64,000 bases of DNA from Spirosoma lacussanchae (GCF_005870035.1 NZ_SWJG01000001.1:545639-609638); one strand, 5' to 3'; shown: positions 8,174 through 17,039, counted from the stretch's first letter. The notes: generated by a model from the sequence alone, not told the origin. Numbers and translations are program-made.

Positions 8174-9268
8174 ATGGCACAAAAACTGTTTTCAGAAGCT
8201 CGTCTGGGCAATCTGACGCTGACGAACCACCTGGTTATGGCACCCATGACCCGCAACCGGGCCACGGCCGATCACTTGCCGACCGATATCATGGCTACCT
8301 ACTATGCGCAGCGCGCGTCTATTGGCCTGATCATTACGGAAGGGGTATCGCCTTCGCCCAACGGCGAGGGGTACGCGCGTATTCCGGGTATTCATAGTGC
8401 GGCTCAGGTAGCTGGCTGGCGGAAAGTGACCGACGCAGTTCATGCCGAAGGTGGTAAACTCTTTATCCAGCTCATGCATACCGGCCGGATCGGCCACGCC
8501 AGTCATCTGGTGGGTAATGCCGAAGTCATTGCCCCGTCGGCCATTGCGGCTGCCGGTCAGATCTATACCGATACCGAAGGGATGCAGGATCACCCAACCC
8601 CCCGGGCCCTTACAACCGATGAGGTGAAGCAAACCATTCAGGAGTACGTAACAGCGTCGAAAAACGCGATCGAGGCCGGTTTCGACGGGGTCGAACTGCA
8701 CGGCGCCAACGGATACCTTATTGAGCAGTTCATCAGCCCGAATTCTAACCAGCGTACCGACGAGTACGGCGGTAGTGTTGAAAATCGCAGCCGTTTTCTG
8801 CTCGAAGCGGCCGAAGCGGCTGGAAAGGCTATCGGGTTTGATAAGGTGGGCGTGCGGTTATCGCCCTACGGTGTGTTCAACGACATCCATCCCTATCCGG
8901 AAACCGACGAAACCTATCGGTATCTGGCCGAAAAACTGAATGCGCTGGGTATCGTGTACCTACATCTGGTCGATCACGCGGCTATGGGTGCGCCCGCCGT
9001 ACCGGCCCATATCGTTGACGACATTCGGGCTCGTTTCACCGGCACGCTGATTTTGAGCGGAGGCTATGATGCGGAGCGGGCCGAAGCTGTTCTGGAAAGC
9101 GGCCAGGCCGATCTGGTGGCTTTCGGCCGCCCGGTCATTGCCAACCCTGATTTTGTGGCGCGGCTGCAAAGTGGTGCTGACATGAACCAGCCTGACTTCA
9201 ACACGTTCTATACGCCCGGTGAGAAAGGTTATACCGATTATCCGGCGCTGGTAGCGGTAGCGCAGTAA
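8174..9268 (+). CDS. alkene reductase of the Old Yellow Enzyme family (NemA/XenB-like)
   Basis: A 364-residue FMN-dependent ene-reductase of standard length. The TIM barrel starts MAQKLFSEARLGNLTLTNHLVMAPMTRNRA. The substrate/FMN motif is HGANGYLIEQFISP, then NQRTDEYGGS and ENRSRF. The C-terminal phosphate-binding part is LILSGGYD and AFGRPVIANPDFV. These enzymes reduce activated C=C bonds and nitro compounds with NAD(P)H. Its position after an ArsR-type regulator suggests induction by electrophiles or xenobiotics, which is inference. The physiological substrate is not known. Confidence 0.93.
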   Translation: MAQKLFSEARLGNLTLTNHLVMAPMTRNRATADHLPTDIMATYYAQRASIGLIITEGVSPSPNGEGYARIPGIHSAAQVAGWRKVTDAVHAEGGKLFIQLMHTGRIGHASHLVGNAEVIAPSAIAAAGQIYTDTEGMQDHPTPRALTTDEVKQTIQEYVTASKNAIEAGFDGVELHGANGYLIEQFISPNSNQRTDEYGGSVENRSRFLLEAAEAAGKAIGFDKVGVRLSPYGVFNDIHPYPETDETYRYLAEKLNALGIVYLHLVDHAAMGAPAVPAHIVDDIRARFTGTLILSGGYDAERAEAVLESGQADLVAFGRPVIANPDFVARLQSGADMNQPDFNTFYTPGEKGYTDYPALVAVAQ

Positions 9269-9278
9269 GCTGTATATG

Positions 9279-9319
9279 AAACATAAAAGGGTGGCTCTCC
9301 GAGCCACCCTTTTATGTTT
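9279..9319. terminator. bidirectional terminator, 19-bp perfect arms
   Basis: AAACATAAAAGGGTGGCTC (9279-9297), loop TCC, then its exact complement (9301-9319). A-rich and T-rich tails on the two sides let it serve the convergent ene-reductase and purQ genes. Its right end overlaps the purQ stop codon. Confidence 0.9.
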
Positions 9320-10004
9320 AGGCCAGAACGACTTTGAGCATTTGCTCCAGAATAAGCCGCCCATCGGTATTGCCCAGGATGGGATCAGCCGCCCGTTCGG
9401 GGTGGGGCATCATGCCGAATACGTTTTTCCGGTCGTTGGTTACGCCGGCAATGTTGTCGAGGCTTCCGTTGGGATTAGCCGCATCGGTAATGTTACCCTG
9501 TTCATCGCAGTAGCGGAACAGGATCTGCCCGTTATCGGTCAGCGCTTTGAGCGTATCGGCGTCGGCGAAGTAGCGACCCTCGCCGTGGGCCATCGGAATT
9601 TTATACGCCCGGCGTTCCAGATCGGCCGTGAGCGGCGCATCGGTCGACTCCGGCTTGAGGTAAATGTTTTTGCAGATGTACTGCTGGTTCGTATTCCGGA
9701 GCAGTACCCCCGGCACCAGGTTGGCTTCGGCCAGAATCTGGAAGCCGTTGCAGAAACCGATCAGGTAACCGCCCCGGTTGGCGTGGGCAATCACTTCGTT
9801 CATGATCGGCGAAAACCGCGCTACAGCGCCCGTACGGAGGTAGTCGCCGTAGGAGAAGCCGCCGGGAAGTATAATAAAATCGCAGCCCTGTAGGTCGTGG
9901 TCTTTGTGCCAGAGTTTGACAACCTGCTGGTCCATCAGTTCAAGGGCGTCTACCGCGTCCTGATCGCAGTTAGAGCCGGGAAATACAACAACGCCAAATT
10001 TCAT
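9318..10004 (-). CDS. purQ: phosphoribosylformylglycinamidine synthase subunit PurQ
   Basis: A 228-residue class I glutamine amidotransferase subunit of the three-part FGAM synthase (PurS, PurQ, PurL), which acts in step 4 of purine synthesis. The nucleophile Cys lies in IGFCNGFQIL, and the His-Glu of the triad lies in MMPHPERAAD. FPGSNCDQDA and PGGFSYGDYLR are family signatures, and the length is normal. purS and purL are not in this window. The 5' region holds a TATCTTTA sequence (one mismatch to the promoter consensus) about 90 bases upstream. Confidence 0.95.
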   Translation of the reverse strand: MKFGVVVFPGSNCDQDAVDALELMDQQVVKLWHKDHDLQGCDFIILPGGFSYGDYLRTGAVARFSPIMNEVIAHANRGGYLIGFCNGFQILAEANLVPGVLLRNTNQQYICKNIYLKPESTDAPLTADLERRAYKIPMAHGEGRYFADADTLKALTDNGQILFRYCDEQGNITDAANPNGSLDNIAGVTNDRKNVFGMMPHPERAADPILGNTDGRLILEQMLKVVLA

Positions 10005-10183
10005 GGACGAAAGAGCGAAAGAGTGAAAGAGTAACCAGGGGCGGTAGCAGACCGGCAGTGGCCCTGATCGCTCGGTGGCCGGGTTACCCGTTGATGCTGT
10101 AAAGATACGAACTTAGACGCTGTTTAAGGCAAACAGGCGGCCCAAAAGGCTATGCGTATACGGAGTAGTCCGTGCTTAATAGC

Positions 10184-11116
10184 TTAGCCTTTAACCGCTA
10201 CGGCCTGACCCGATGCCGTTACGTTTCCTTTTTCGAACGTGAGGTCAATCCGGCCCAGGTTAATGCCGGCAAAGCCAACCTGATTGATCCAGACGGGCTG
10301 CCCATCGCGGTTGTTGACCTGCACGGGAGCATCCAGGAACGTATGGGTATGGCCGCCGATGATACCGTCGATATGGCGCGTCTGAGCCGCCAGCACGTTA
10401 TCCGAAACCGTTGGACCGTCGTACTTGAACCCCAGGTGCGACAGGCATATGACATAATCGCATTTTTTGTCGTTGCGCAGGGTAGCCGCCATGTCGTTCC
10501 CAATCTCGATGGGGTCGAGGTATTTCGTTTCACGGTAGGCGTCTTTCGGAATAAGCCCCTCCGGCCGGATACCGAGGCCGAAGACACCTACTTTAACGCC
10601 CTCTTTTGTGAAGATTTTGTAAGGCATGGTGCGGCCGTCCAGTACGGTGTTTTTGAAGTCATAGTTGGCAATCAGCATCGGAAACGTAGCCTTGCCGAAC
10701 TGAGTCACCATATTGTCGATGCCGCCGTCGAAGTCATGGTTGCCGATGGTGCCGGCGTCGTAGCCGAGCTGGTTCATGGCCAGTATTTCGGGTTCGCCCT
10801 TGTACAGATTGAAGTAGGGCGTTCCCTGAAAAATATCGCCCGCATCGAACAGCAGCACGTTGCGGGGGCGCCCGTCGACCTGCTCCTGCCGAATGGCCCG
10901 GACCAGCGTAGCGCGCCGGGCCACGCCACCGCGACCGGCATTTCGGCTGCCATCCATCGGGAACGGGTCGAGCCGACTGTGTACGTCGTTGGTGTGCAGA
11001 ATGGTCAGCGTAGTGGGGCCGCGCCGGGCCAGGGCGTCGGGGGCTACCGCGCCAATGACGGCGGTGGTGCCGAGCAGCTTCAGAAACTGGCGTCTATTCA
11101 ACTGTAAAGCGTCCAT
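10184..11116 (-). CDS. metallophosphatase domain of a split 5'-nucleotidase, Tat-type export signal
   Basis: A 310-residue calcineurin-like phosphoesterase. The twin-arginine signal is NRRQFLKLLG (about residues 7-16). The metal-site motifs are LHTNDVHSRL, FDAGDIFQGTPYF, TIGNHDFDGG, CLSHLGFK and IIGGHTHTFLD. This equals the N-terminal half of UshA/5'-nucleotidase proteins. The substrate-binding C-terminal half is encoded by the gene just upstream, overlapping by 23 bases, so the two halves form one operon in the reverse of the usual order. They probably act together in the periplasm on nucleotides. Confidence 0.87.
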   Translation of the reverse strand: MDALQLNRRQFLKLLGTTAVIGAVAPDALARRGPTTLTILHTNDVHSRLDPFPMDGSRNAGRGGVARRATLVRAIRQEQVDGRPRNVLLFDAGDIFQGTPYFNLYKGEPEILAMNQLGYDAGTIGNHDFDGGIDNMVTQFGKATFPMLIANYDFKNTVLDGRTMPYKIFTKEGVKVGVFGLGIRPEGLIPKDAYRETKYLDPIEIGNDMAATLRNDKKCDYVICLSHLGFKYDGPTVSDNVLAAQTRHIDGIIGGHTHTFLDAPVQVNNRDGQPVWINQVGFAGINLGRIDLTFEKGNVTASGQAVAVKG

Positions 11117-11837
11117 CAGATGTAGGAGTAATAGGTTGACCCGACTTCCCCTGCTGCCGGAAATAATCGATCAGGGTATCGCGGATGAGGTAGGTAAGGG
11201 TTTCGCGCCGGACCGGATTTCTCAGGAAGCCGGTGTTGTCGCCCCCGTCGGCCACGTAATCGCTCATGGCCACGGTATAGGTTTCGTTGGGTTGCAGAGT
11301 CCGGCCGTTGGTGAACGTAACGTCCTGTACCTGCCCCCCCCGGATTCGGGCCCGCAGACCACCAACGACTAGTCGGTCGTCCTTCGCAAAATGATCGAGT
11401 AGCTGCTGGAGCATGGTGCCCGTAACCGTCAGGATTACCAGCTGGTTGTCGAACGGCATCACTTCGAAGATCGAGCCGGTGGTAATATTGCCTTCGGGCA
11501 GGTTGTTCCGGATACCGCCGTAGTTCAGGTGCGAGCAGTCGATGGGTTTGCCGTAGCGCAGGCTGGCCTGTTGCAGCAGTGCGTCGGTAAGCAGATTGTT
11601 GAGCGGGGCGCCGGGCGGGCCTTTCTCGATCCGGCCCGTTGACCGGGTCAGCACTTCGTTCATGCTGCGATCGAGGCCCTGCCGGTAGGGAAGTAGAAAG
11701 CGGGCCACGCTGCTGTCGGCTGGGGCACTTGCCGAGTCAATACCGATTCGGCGGGCAGTTTGGCTGGTCAGGTGGTATCCCCCCGGCTGGCAGGCCGACA
11801 ACCCGGCAAGGGTAATCAATACTAGGAGTTGCTTCAT
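11094..11837 (-). CDS. lipoprotein with 5'-nucleotidase C-terminal domain
   Basis: A 247-residue lipoprotein. The signal MKQLLVLITLAGLSAC ends in a lipobox with Cys16. The rest is a 5_nucleotid_C domain: NLLTDALLQQA, DCSHLNYGGIRNNLPEGNIT, EVMPFDNQLVIL, NETYTVAMSDYVADGGD. In UshA this domain supplies the substrate-binding pocket. The open frame extends to 11915, but only the ATG at 11837 places the lipobox correctly. The gene overlaps the metallophosphatase gene by 23 bases (translational coupling likely). Membrane anchoring of this half and Tat export of the other suggest assembly in the periplasm. Confidence 0.85.
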   Translation of the reverse strand: MKQLLVLITLAGLSACQPGGYHLTSQTARRIGIDSASAPADSSVARFLLPYRQGLDRSMNEVLTRSTGRIEKGPPGAPLNNLLTDALLQQASLRYGKPIDCSHLNYGGIRNNLPEGNITTGSIFEVMPFDNQLVILTVTGTMLQQLLDHFAKDDRLVVGGLRARIRGGQVQDVTFTNGRTLQPNETYTVAMSDYVADGGDNTGFLRNPVRRETLTYLIRDTLIDYFRQQGKSGQPITPTSDGRFTVE

Positions 11838-11963
11838 GATGGATGTAAAGATAACGAAACGGGTCCAGCAGCCCCAGCCGCTTATGTTGGCAAGCCAGAC
11901 TGATAATAGTGGCATAATGTAGTACCGTATCCAGCCGGTGGGGCCAACGCCCGGCTTTGGCCA

Positions 11964-12003
11964 GCAAACCCAATCAGTGGGCGTAGCCCCTGGCTGGGTT
12001 TGC
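11964..12003 (-). terminator. possible terminator of the M1 peptidase gene
   Basis: GCAAACCCA (11964-11972) pairs with TGGGTTTGC (11995-12003) directly after the minus-strand stop codon at 12006-12008. The stem can extend inward with two mismatches. No T-run follows. Confidence 0.45.
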
Positions 12004-12005
12004 AG

Positions 12006-13682
12006 CTAGTCGACAGCCGTGACGCGTACGTCGAACAGGCCTTTATCCCGGTCTACGCTGACCGGGCCGGGGCTAGCTTTGAGCATCAGGCTCTGCCAGG
12101 AGCGGGTAGGCCGTAGTTGTTGCCAGTCGCTGGTGCTGGTCTGGACCCACACGGGCAGGTTGAACCCATCCGTGTCGGCCACCCAGCGGTAGCTCATCTC
12201 CAGCTCGTCGGTGCCTTTGCCAGTCAGCTTGTACTCGAACGTGGGCAGGTCGGCATGGCGCAGGTATTGATCGAACAACGGACGCAGGTTCACCCCGGTC
12301 TGCCTGACCAAAAAATCGATGATCTCATCGGTATATACGGTAGAGCGTTGTTTTTCGGTCGCCAGCGCCCGGATGGCCGCGAACCAGATTTTGTCATTGT
12401 TAACGGCATAGCGGAGAGTATGGAGCATCCAGGCTCCTTTGTAATAGATGTCGGTGTCTTCCTGCTCGGCATTGACACCCAGCGGCCCCAGCATCGGAAA
12501 CTTGTTTTTAATCAGCTTCCGCTGGTTGTTGAGGTAGCTGATGGTGCGGGCTTCGTCCTGCGTACAGGCCAGGTACAGGGCTTCGGCGTAGGTCGTAAAG
12601 GACTCATGAATCCACATTTCGGCCTGATCGGCGCAACTCAGGCTGTTGCCGAAATATTCGTGCCCGCTCTCGTGGATGATGATGAAGTCGAACCCGTACG
12701 CGTTGTTGCGGTATTTATTCCCGTACGCAACCGCGCTCTGGTGCTCCATGCCCCAGTAAGGGGTTTCAACCAGTTTGTAGCCGTCGCGCCAGAACGGGTA
12801 TTTGCCGAAGTGAGTTTCGTAGCAGGCCAGCATGGGCTTTACCTGGGCGAAGTGCGCTTTGGCTCTGGCCAGGTTGCCGGGCAATACGTAATAGTCCAGC
12901 GCCAGTTTCTGGCCATCTCTGGCGGTATAGGTGTCCGAGATGTGGGCGTAATCGGTAATGTTGAGGGTAACGTTATAATTGTTGATGGGGTAGTGAACAA
13001 ACCAGGTCCATTCGGTTTGTGTACCGCCAGCGGCCGGTCTCTGCCCAACCAGCTTTCCGTTCGAGACGCAGGTCAGCCCTTTCGGCACCCGGCAGCGGAT
13101 GCGCATCGAGTCGGGCTCGTCGGAGAGGTGGTCTTTGTTAGGCCACCATAAACTGGCGCCCGTTCCTTCGCAGGCTACCGTTACCCAGTCGGCCTGTCGG
13201 GCCGTTGTGGTATCTTTCCGCCAGACGAAGCCGCCATCCCAGGGTGCATTTTTGGCAATCTGGGGCCTGCCGGCATACTTGATGGTGATCTCGCGAACCT
13301 GACCGGTAGCTGGTGAGTCGGGTAGCGTAATGAAAAGAGCGTTGCCGTCGCGGGTATAGGCAAGCGGTTTGAGCTGGCCGTTGCTGCCTTTCTGCGTAAT
13401 GGCCCGAACCGCCATGCTGGCAAACAGATCGACCTGCATCCGCCGAAACGGCTTCACGACTTTGTAGCGGATGGTGTTACTGCCCTGGATGGTTTGGGTA
13501 GCCGGATCGACGCTCAGGTTCAGGTCGTAGAAAAGCACATCGTAGCTGGTGCGTTCGGGGCGGAGACCACCCCGCAGCGAGTCGGCATGGGTGAACCGGC
13601 TGGTCGGTGTCTGCGCCTGGATCAACGGCTGACTTAGGATCGAAATAAATAGGGCAAAAGCCAGCTTGCCAACGGCGTTCAT
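12006..13682 (-). CDS. M1 family metallopeptidase (aminopeptidase N-like), secreted
   Basis: A 558-residue zinc peptidase with a signal peptide (about residues 1-23, ending IQAQ). The zinc site is HESGH with His337, Glu338 and His341, and the third ligand is Glu360 in WIHESF, the classic HEXXH-18-E spacing. Upstream the substrate-site GMEHQSAVAYGN takes the place of GAMEN. The N-terminal beta-domain covers about residues 30-220. The long C-terminal helical domain of aminopeptidase N is absent, as is usual for the short Bacteroidota members. It probably cleaves peptides in the periplasm. It is followed by the split 5'-nucleotidase genes, with a gap of about 170 bases. Confidence 0.9.
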   Translation of the reverse strand: MNAVGKLAFALFISILSQPLIQAQTPTSRFTHADSLRGGLRPERTSYDVLFYDLNLSVDPATQTIQGSNTIRYKVVKPFRRMQVDLFASMAVRAITQKGSNGQLKPLAYTRDGNALFITLPDSPATGQVREITIKYAGRPQIAKNAPWDGGFVWRKDTTTARQADWVTVACEGTGASLWWPNKDHLSDEPDSMRIRCRVPKGLTCVSNGKLVGQRPAAGGTQTEWTWFVHYPINNYNVTLNITDYAHISDTYTARDGQKLALDYYVLPGNLARAKAHFAQVKPMLACYETHFGKYPFWRDGYKLVETPYWGMEHQSAVAYGNKYRNNAYGFDFIIIHESGHEYFGNSLSCADQAEMWIHESFTTYAEALYLACTQDEARTISYLNNQRKLIKNKFPMLGPLGVNAEQEDTDIYYKGAWMLHTLRYAVNNDKIWFAAIRALATEKQRSTVYTDEIIDFLVRQTGVNLRPLFDQYLRHADLPTFEYKLTGKGTDELEMSYRWVADTDGFNLPVWVQTSTSDWQQLRPTRSWQSLMLKASPGPVSVDRDKGLFDVRVTAVD

Positions 13683-13730
13683 AAACGGAAGTCTGGAGAC
13701 GCGACAAAAAACACCATGCCGATCAGGTGA

Positions 13731-14885
13731 TTAAATCAGGTTGCCCGGCAGCACAATGGTTGTTCGCTCGGGGCGGTAGTTGACTTTACGAAGCCGTCCG
13801 AAGCCGCCGATCCCGATCTGCAGGTTGAACAGGCCACCGGAAAAGGGTTTGCCAATCAGCACCGGGCTGTAGGATACTTTGGTACGAACAAACCAGAAGC
13901 TATTTTCTGAACGATCGGCCCGGGGTGTATTATTGCCTAGCTTGATGTCCAGCGCCAGGCCTACTACGGGCGCATGATCCGATACCACAAAGCCTTTGTA
14001 CCGTTCATCGTTCCGGTTACGGGGCGTCAGTTCCAGCAGCCGGTAGCCAACATAAGGAATCAGCCGCTGCCGGGCCGACTCGTAGGCGATAGCTCCCAGG
14101 CCGATTTCTAGCTGGGTGGGGCTGACAGGCATACCGGCTTCCCATTTTTTGTTCTGGTGCGAAAAGCCGGACCGGATGCTGCCGTTGTAGAGCGTGGGGT
14201 GGATAAACAGCACCGTTCGCCGGAAGGCCAGGTCCAGACCGAACACGATACCGCCCGATGGGTTGAGGTGCTGGGCCAGCGGGCCGGTGGCAAGGGCGCC
14301 CCCTCCACCGAAGAATATGCCGTACCCTACTTTCGACGAGCGGTAGGTCGTTACCAGGTCGGGTACATCGTACAGTCGCTGAACCACCTGCCGCTGCCAT
14401 CGCTGCAGGGCTGCGAGGTCGTCGCCCCCGCCGGTTTCGGCCCGGAACCGGTTTACTTCGGCACCCAGCTCGGCGTTGGTCAGGTATTCAATTTGCTTGG
14501 CCTGCTGTTTAAACCGCCGGTCGGCACCGAGCGCAATCAGCTTGGCTTTCATCTGACGGGTATGCACTTCAACCAGATCGAACAGGACCTGATTATAAGC
14601 CAGTGTACGCTCCGAGCGGGCCGTTTCGGAAACCCACGACAGGTTGCGGAACATCAGGCAGAAGGCATCAATAGCGGGCAGGCTTCCGATCGATGTTGGC
14701 CGCACTTCGTAGCCGATCTGGTAATAGAACTCCGACCCGCCTAGCCCGGGCTGGGCGGGGCTGTGAAAGTCGCTGAGCTGTAGCCGACGGGTAGCGCTCC
14801 AATGCAGCGTATCGATCGTGGTCTGCTGCGCTGAACAGAGCAGAGACGACGTCAGAAGCAGCAGCACCGCGAACAGTCGGTTCAT
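13731..14885 (-). CDS. secreted DUF922-like domain protein with C-terminal beta-barrel-like region
   Basis: A 384-residue protein of unconfirmed family. A signal peptide (MNRLFAVLLLLTSSLLCSAQ) is followed by a W-S-A-T-R-R-L-x-L-S-D-F start resembling DUF922-type domains. The segment NLSWVSETARSERTLAYNQVLFDLVEVHTRQMKAKL (given in parts: SWVSETARSERTL, YNQVLFDLVEVHTRQ) aligns in pattern with the HEQxHFD(I/L)xE helix of those putative proteases, but both histidines are replaced (YNQ, LFD). From about residue 215 on, alternating hydrophobic strands and many Gly and aromatic residues suggest an outer-membrane barrel or lectin-like fold. The 65 residues upstream of 14885 in the open frame lack sense and cross a terminator. 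Function unknown. Confidence 0.6.
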   Translation of the reverse strand: MNRLFAVLLLLTSSLLCSAQQTTIDTLHWSATRRLQLSDFHSPAQPGLGGSEFYYQIGYEVRPTSIGSLPAIDAFCLMFRNLSWVSETARSERTLAYNQVLFDLVEVHTRQMKAKLIALGADRRFKQQAKQIEYLTNAELGAEVNRFRAETGGGDDLAALQRWQRQVVQRLYDVPDLVTTYRSSKVGYGIFFGGGGALATGPLAQHLNPSGGIVFGLDLAFRRTVLFIHPTLYNGSIRSGFSHQNKKWEAGMPVSPTQLEIGLGAIAYESARQRLIPYVGYRLLELTPRNRNDERYKGFVVSDHAPVVGLALDIKLGNNTPRADRSENSFWFVRTKVSYSPVLIGKPFSGGLFNLQIGIGGFGRLRKVNYRPERTTIVLPGNLI

Positions 14886-14914
14886 AAAAGAAGGATGATG
14901 GGGTTGTCTATCAA

Positions 14915-14922
14915 CAAATATA
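14915..14922 (-). promoter_or_regulatory. Bacteroidota -7 promoter element of the DUF922-like gene
   Basis: TATATTTG on the minus strand, an exact TAnnTTTG match, about 30 bases before the ATG at 14885. It abuts the T-run of the ahcY terminator, so the -33 region would fall inside the terminator stem and no TTG is found there. Confidence 0.4.
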
Positions 14923-14924
14923 CT

Positions 14925-14956
14925 AAAAAAGCGCAGCCCCGTTTCCGAAGCTGCGC
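14925..14956 (-). terminator. intrinsic terminator of ahcY
   Basis: Arms GCGCAGC (14931-14937) and GCTGCGC (14950-14956) with a 12-base loop. On the minus strand six T's follow (complement of 14925-14930). It lies 30 bases after the ahcY stop codon. Confidence 0.88.
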
Positions 14957-14985
14957 CAACTAAAGCGAGGTAGGGATGTACGCGG

Positions 14986-16296
14986 TTAGTACCGGTACAT
15001 CTCTGATTTGAACGGGCCGTCAACCGTAACGCCGATGTAGTCAGCCTGCTCCTGCTCGAGGGGTTCGAGCCTGGCGCCAACGTGGGCCAGGTGCATAGCC
15101 GCTACTTTTTCGTCCAGCTTCTTGGGCAATACATATACTTTGTTCTCGTACTTGTCCGAATTGGCCCACAGTTCGAGTTGCGCCAGCGTCTGGTTCGCAA
15201 ACGAACACGACATCACAAACGAGGGGTGGCCCATCGCGCAGCCGAGGTTCACCAGACGACCTTCGGCCAGTACGATGATTTCTTTGCCGTCGATTTCGTA
15301 CATGTCGACCTGCGGTTTGATCTGGCTTTTGCTGTGACCGTAGTTTTCGTTGAGCCACGCCATGTCGATCTCGTTGTCGAAGTGACCGATGTTGCAGACA
15401 ATCGACTTATCACGCATGGCGCGGAAGTGCCGGTCTTTGATGATCCGGACGTTGCCGGTGGCGGTCACGAAAATGTTGGCCCGGGTAACGGCTTCGTCCA
15501 TCGGTACCACTTCATATCCGTCCATAGCGGCCTGCAGGGCACAGATGGGGTCTATTTCGGTTACCAGTACGCGGCAGCCGGCGCCCCGCAGCGACTCGGC
15601 CGAGCCTTTACCTACGTCGCCATAACCCGCTACAACCGCTACTTTACCAGCCAGCATCAGGTCGGTAGCCCGACGGATGGCATCGACCAGCGACTCGCGG
15701 CAGCCGTATTTGTTATCAAATTTCGATTTTGTGACCGAATCGTTGACGTTGATGGCGGGCAGGTGCAGCGTGCCGTTCTTCATCCGCTCGTACAGGCGGT
15801 GAACGCCCGTGGTGGTTTCTTCCGACAGCCCTTTAATGCCCTGAATCAGCTCCGGATACACGTCGAATACCATGTTAGTCAGGTCTCCGCCGTCGTCCAG
15901 AATCATGTTGAGCGGCTGGCGTTCTTCGCCGAAGAACAGCGTTTGCTCGATACACCAGTTAAACTCTTCTTCGGTCATCCCTTTCCAGGCGTATACCGGA
16001 ATACCCGCAGCGGCAATAGCAGCAGCGGCATGGTCCTGCGTAGAGAAGATATTACACGATGACCAGGTCACATCGGCGCCCAGGGCTACCAGCGTTTCGA
16101 TCAGCACCGCCGTCTGGATGGTCATGTGCAGGCAACCCGCAATACGAGCGCCTTTCAGCGGCTGCGACGGGCCATATTCAGCACGCAGAGCCATCAGACC
16201 CGGCATTTCAGCTTCGGCAAGCCGAATTTCCTTGCGGCCCCAGTCGGCCAGCGCGATATCCTTAACCTTGTAAGGAACGTACGTGGAGGTTTGCAT
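14986..16296 (-). CDS. ahcY: adenosylhomocysteinase (S-adenosyl-L-homocysteine hydrolase)
   Basis: A 436-residue NAD-dependent tetramer-forming enzyme that splits SAH into adenosine and homocysteine. It keeps methyltransferases running and feeds homocysteine to MetH, which is encoded at 51.5-55.3 kb. The catalytic block [16 protein letters not shown], the NAD-binding [15 protein letters not shown] and the invariant C-terminus KSEMYRY are all present. The segment of about 40 residues found in some bacterial and plant forms is only partly present. It is monocistronic between a terminator and a TAATTTTG promoter element. Confidence 0.97.
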   Translation of the reverse strand: MQTSTYVPYKVKDIALADWGRKEIRLAEAEMPGLMALRAEYGPSQPLKGARIAGCLHMTIQTAVLIETLVALGADVTWSSCNIFSTQDHAAAAIAAAGIPVYAWKGMTEEEFNWCIEQTLFFGEERQPLNMILDDGGDLTNMVFDVYPELIQGIKGLSEETTTGVHRLYERMKNGTLHLPAINVNDSVTKSKFDNKYGCRESLVDAIRRATDLMLAGKVAVVAGYGDVGKGSAESLRGAGCRVLVTEIDPICALQAAMDGYEVVPMDEAVTRANIFVTATGNVRIIKDRHFRAMRDKSIVCNIGHFDNEIDMAWLNENYGHSKSQIKPQVDMYEIDGKEIIVLAEGRLVNLGCAMGHPSFVMSCSFANQTLAQLELWANSDKYENKVYVLPKKLDEKVAAMHLAHVGARLEPLEQEQADYIGVTVDGPFKSEMYRY

Positions 16297-16384
16297 ACAG
16301 TAGTTTACATGTTTCAGTCTACGGAAGCGCCCACAATTAGCTCAGTGGGTCATCAGCAGACCGGATTGATTTCTTAGCAAAGTG

Positions 16385-16416
16385 CAAAATTAGCTGCCAA
16401 CGGGCAGAAAGACTAA
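16385..16416 (-). promoter_or_regulatory. promoter of ahcY
   Basis: Read on the minus strand: TTAG (complement of 16413-16416), 20 bases, then TAATTTTG (complement of 16385-16392), an exact -7 match with a one-mismatch -33. The leader to the ATG at 16296 is about 80 bases. I find no SAH or SAM riboswitch pattern in it. Confidence 0.45.
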
Positions 16417-16436
16417 CCATTCAGTATTTTAACCAG

Positions 16437-16904
16437 TCATCGGACGACCGCAATGGCCTCAATTTCAATCAGCACGTCTTTATCGTATAACGCCTGGACG
16501 CCAACATAGGTACTGCCTGGCGGATTAGGACCCGTATAGTACTGCGTCCGGATGCTGCGTACGGCGTTTAATTTGTCGTCCGTGCTGTTCACGACATAGG
16601 TTGTCAGTTTTACGACGTCGCTGAACGTCGCCCCTGCAGCCGCCAGCGCCGTTTTCAGGTTATCGAATACCTGCCTGACCTGCGCCTGAAAATCGCCTTT
16701 GTGCAGAATCTCCCCGTTGGCGTTGGCCGAGACTTGCCCGGATACGTACACGGTTCGGCCGCCCTGCGCAACAACCACCTGGGTATACCCTTTAGACACC
16801 AGCAGACCGGGTGGGTTGATGTATTGAATGGACTGGGCCAGTAGGGTAGACGTCTTGCTCAGCAACCCGACCAGAAAAACGTAGCGGTAGACAAACAGGC
16901 GCAT
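16437..16904 (-). CDS. exported RidA/YjgF-family protein
   Basis: A 155-residue protein. An N-terminal signal-like segment (MRLFVYRYVFLVGLLSKTSTLLAQ) is followed by a RidA domain: VYVSGQVSANANGEI, QVRQVFDNLKTALAAAGATFSDVVKLTTYV, and the end IEIEAIAVV (listed in parts). Cytosolic RidA deaminates reactive enamines. The Arg of the active site (RSIRTQYY, normally PxR in the VPARxxV region) is uncertain because the final V-x-A-R segment reads PPGSTYVGVQAL. The export signal sets this branch apart. The ATG at 16904 is chosen because it starts the signal peptide. It is divergent from a MarR regulator with 135 bases between the genes. Confidence 0.82.
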   Translation of the reverse strand: MRLFVYRYVFLVGLLSKTSTLLAQSIQYINPPGLLVSKGYTQVVVAQGGRTVYVSGQVSANANGEILHKGDFQAQVRQVFDNLKTALAAAGATFSDVVKLTTYVVNSTDDKLNAVRSIRTQYYTGPNPPGSTYVGVQALYDKDVLIEIEAIAVVR

Positions 16905-16981
16905 AAATGATGAATAGAGACCAGAAGACAAGGACTGTACGGGCTGATAACCGCTAAACAAAAAAAATAATCCATTCCAGC

Positions 16982-17012
16982 TTGACATCCGACCAGAGAA
17001 TAGCTAACTATG
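16982..17012 (+). promoter_or_regulatory. promoter of the marR-GNAT operon
   Basis: TTG (16982-16984), 20 bases, then TAACTATG (17005-17012), one mismatch to TAnnTTTG. The same TTG begins TTGACA. The tandem palindromes at 17012-17035 begin at the last base of the -7 element and cover the expected transcription start. Confidence 0.45.
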
Positions 17013-17035
17013 TAAGCGCTTACGTAAATACTTAC
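17012..17035. promoter_or_regulatory. tandem 12-bp palindromes, candidate MarR operator
   Basis: GTAAGCGCTTAC (17012-17023) is a perfect palindrome. It is followed without gap by GTAAATACTTAC (17024-17035), which has the same outer half-sites (9 of 12 identical) and is a near palindrome. The pair ends four bases before the MarR ATG at 17040 and overlaps the likely transcription start, a good position for autorepression and for control of the divergent ridA. Confidence 0.6.
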
Positions 17036-17039
17036 TTAT

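Noticed and set aside
10172..11107. Long plus-strand frame opposite the metallophosphatase
   Set aside because: It mirrors a gene with clear catalytic motifs; long antisense frames are expected in GC-rich coding DNA.
16297..16436. SAH riboswitch ahead of ahcY
   Set aside because: The leader of about 80 bases shows no SAH-aptamer pattern; only a promoter element is supported.
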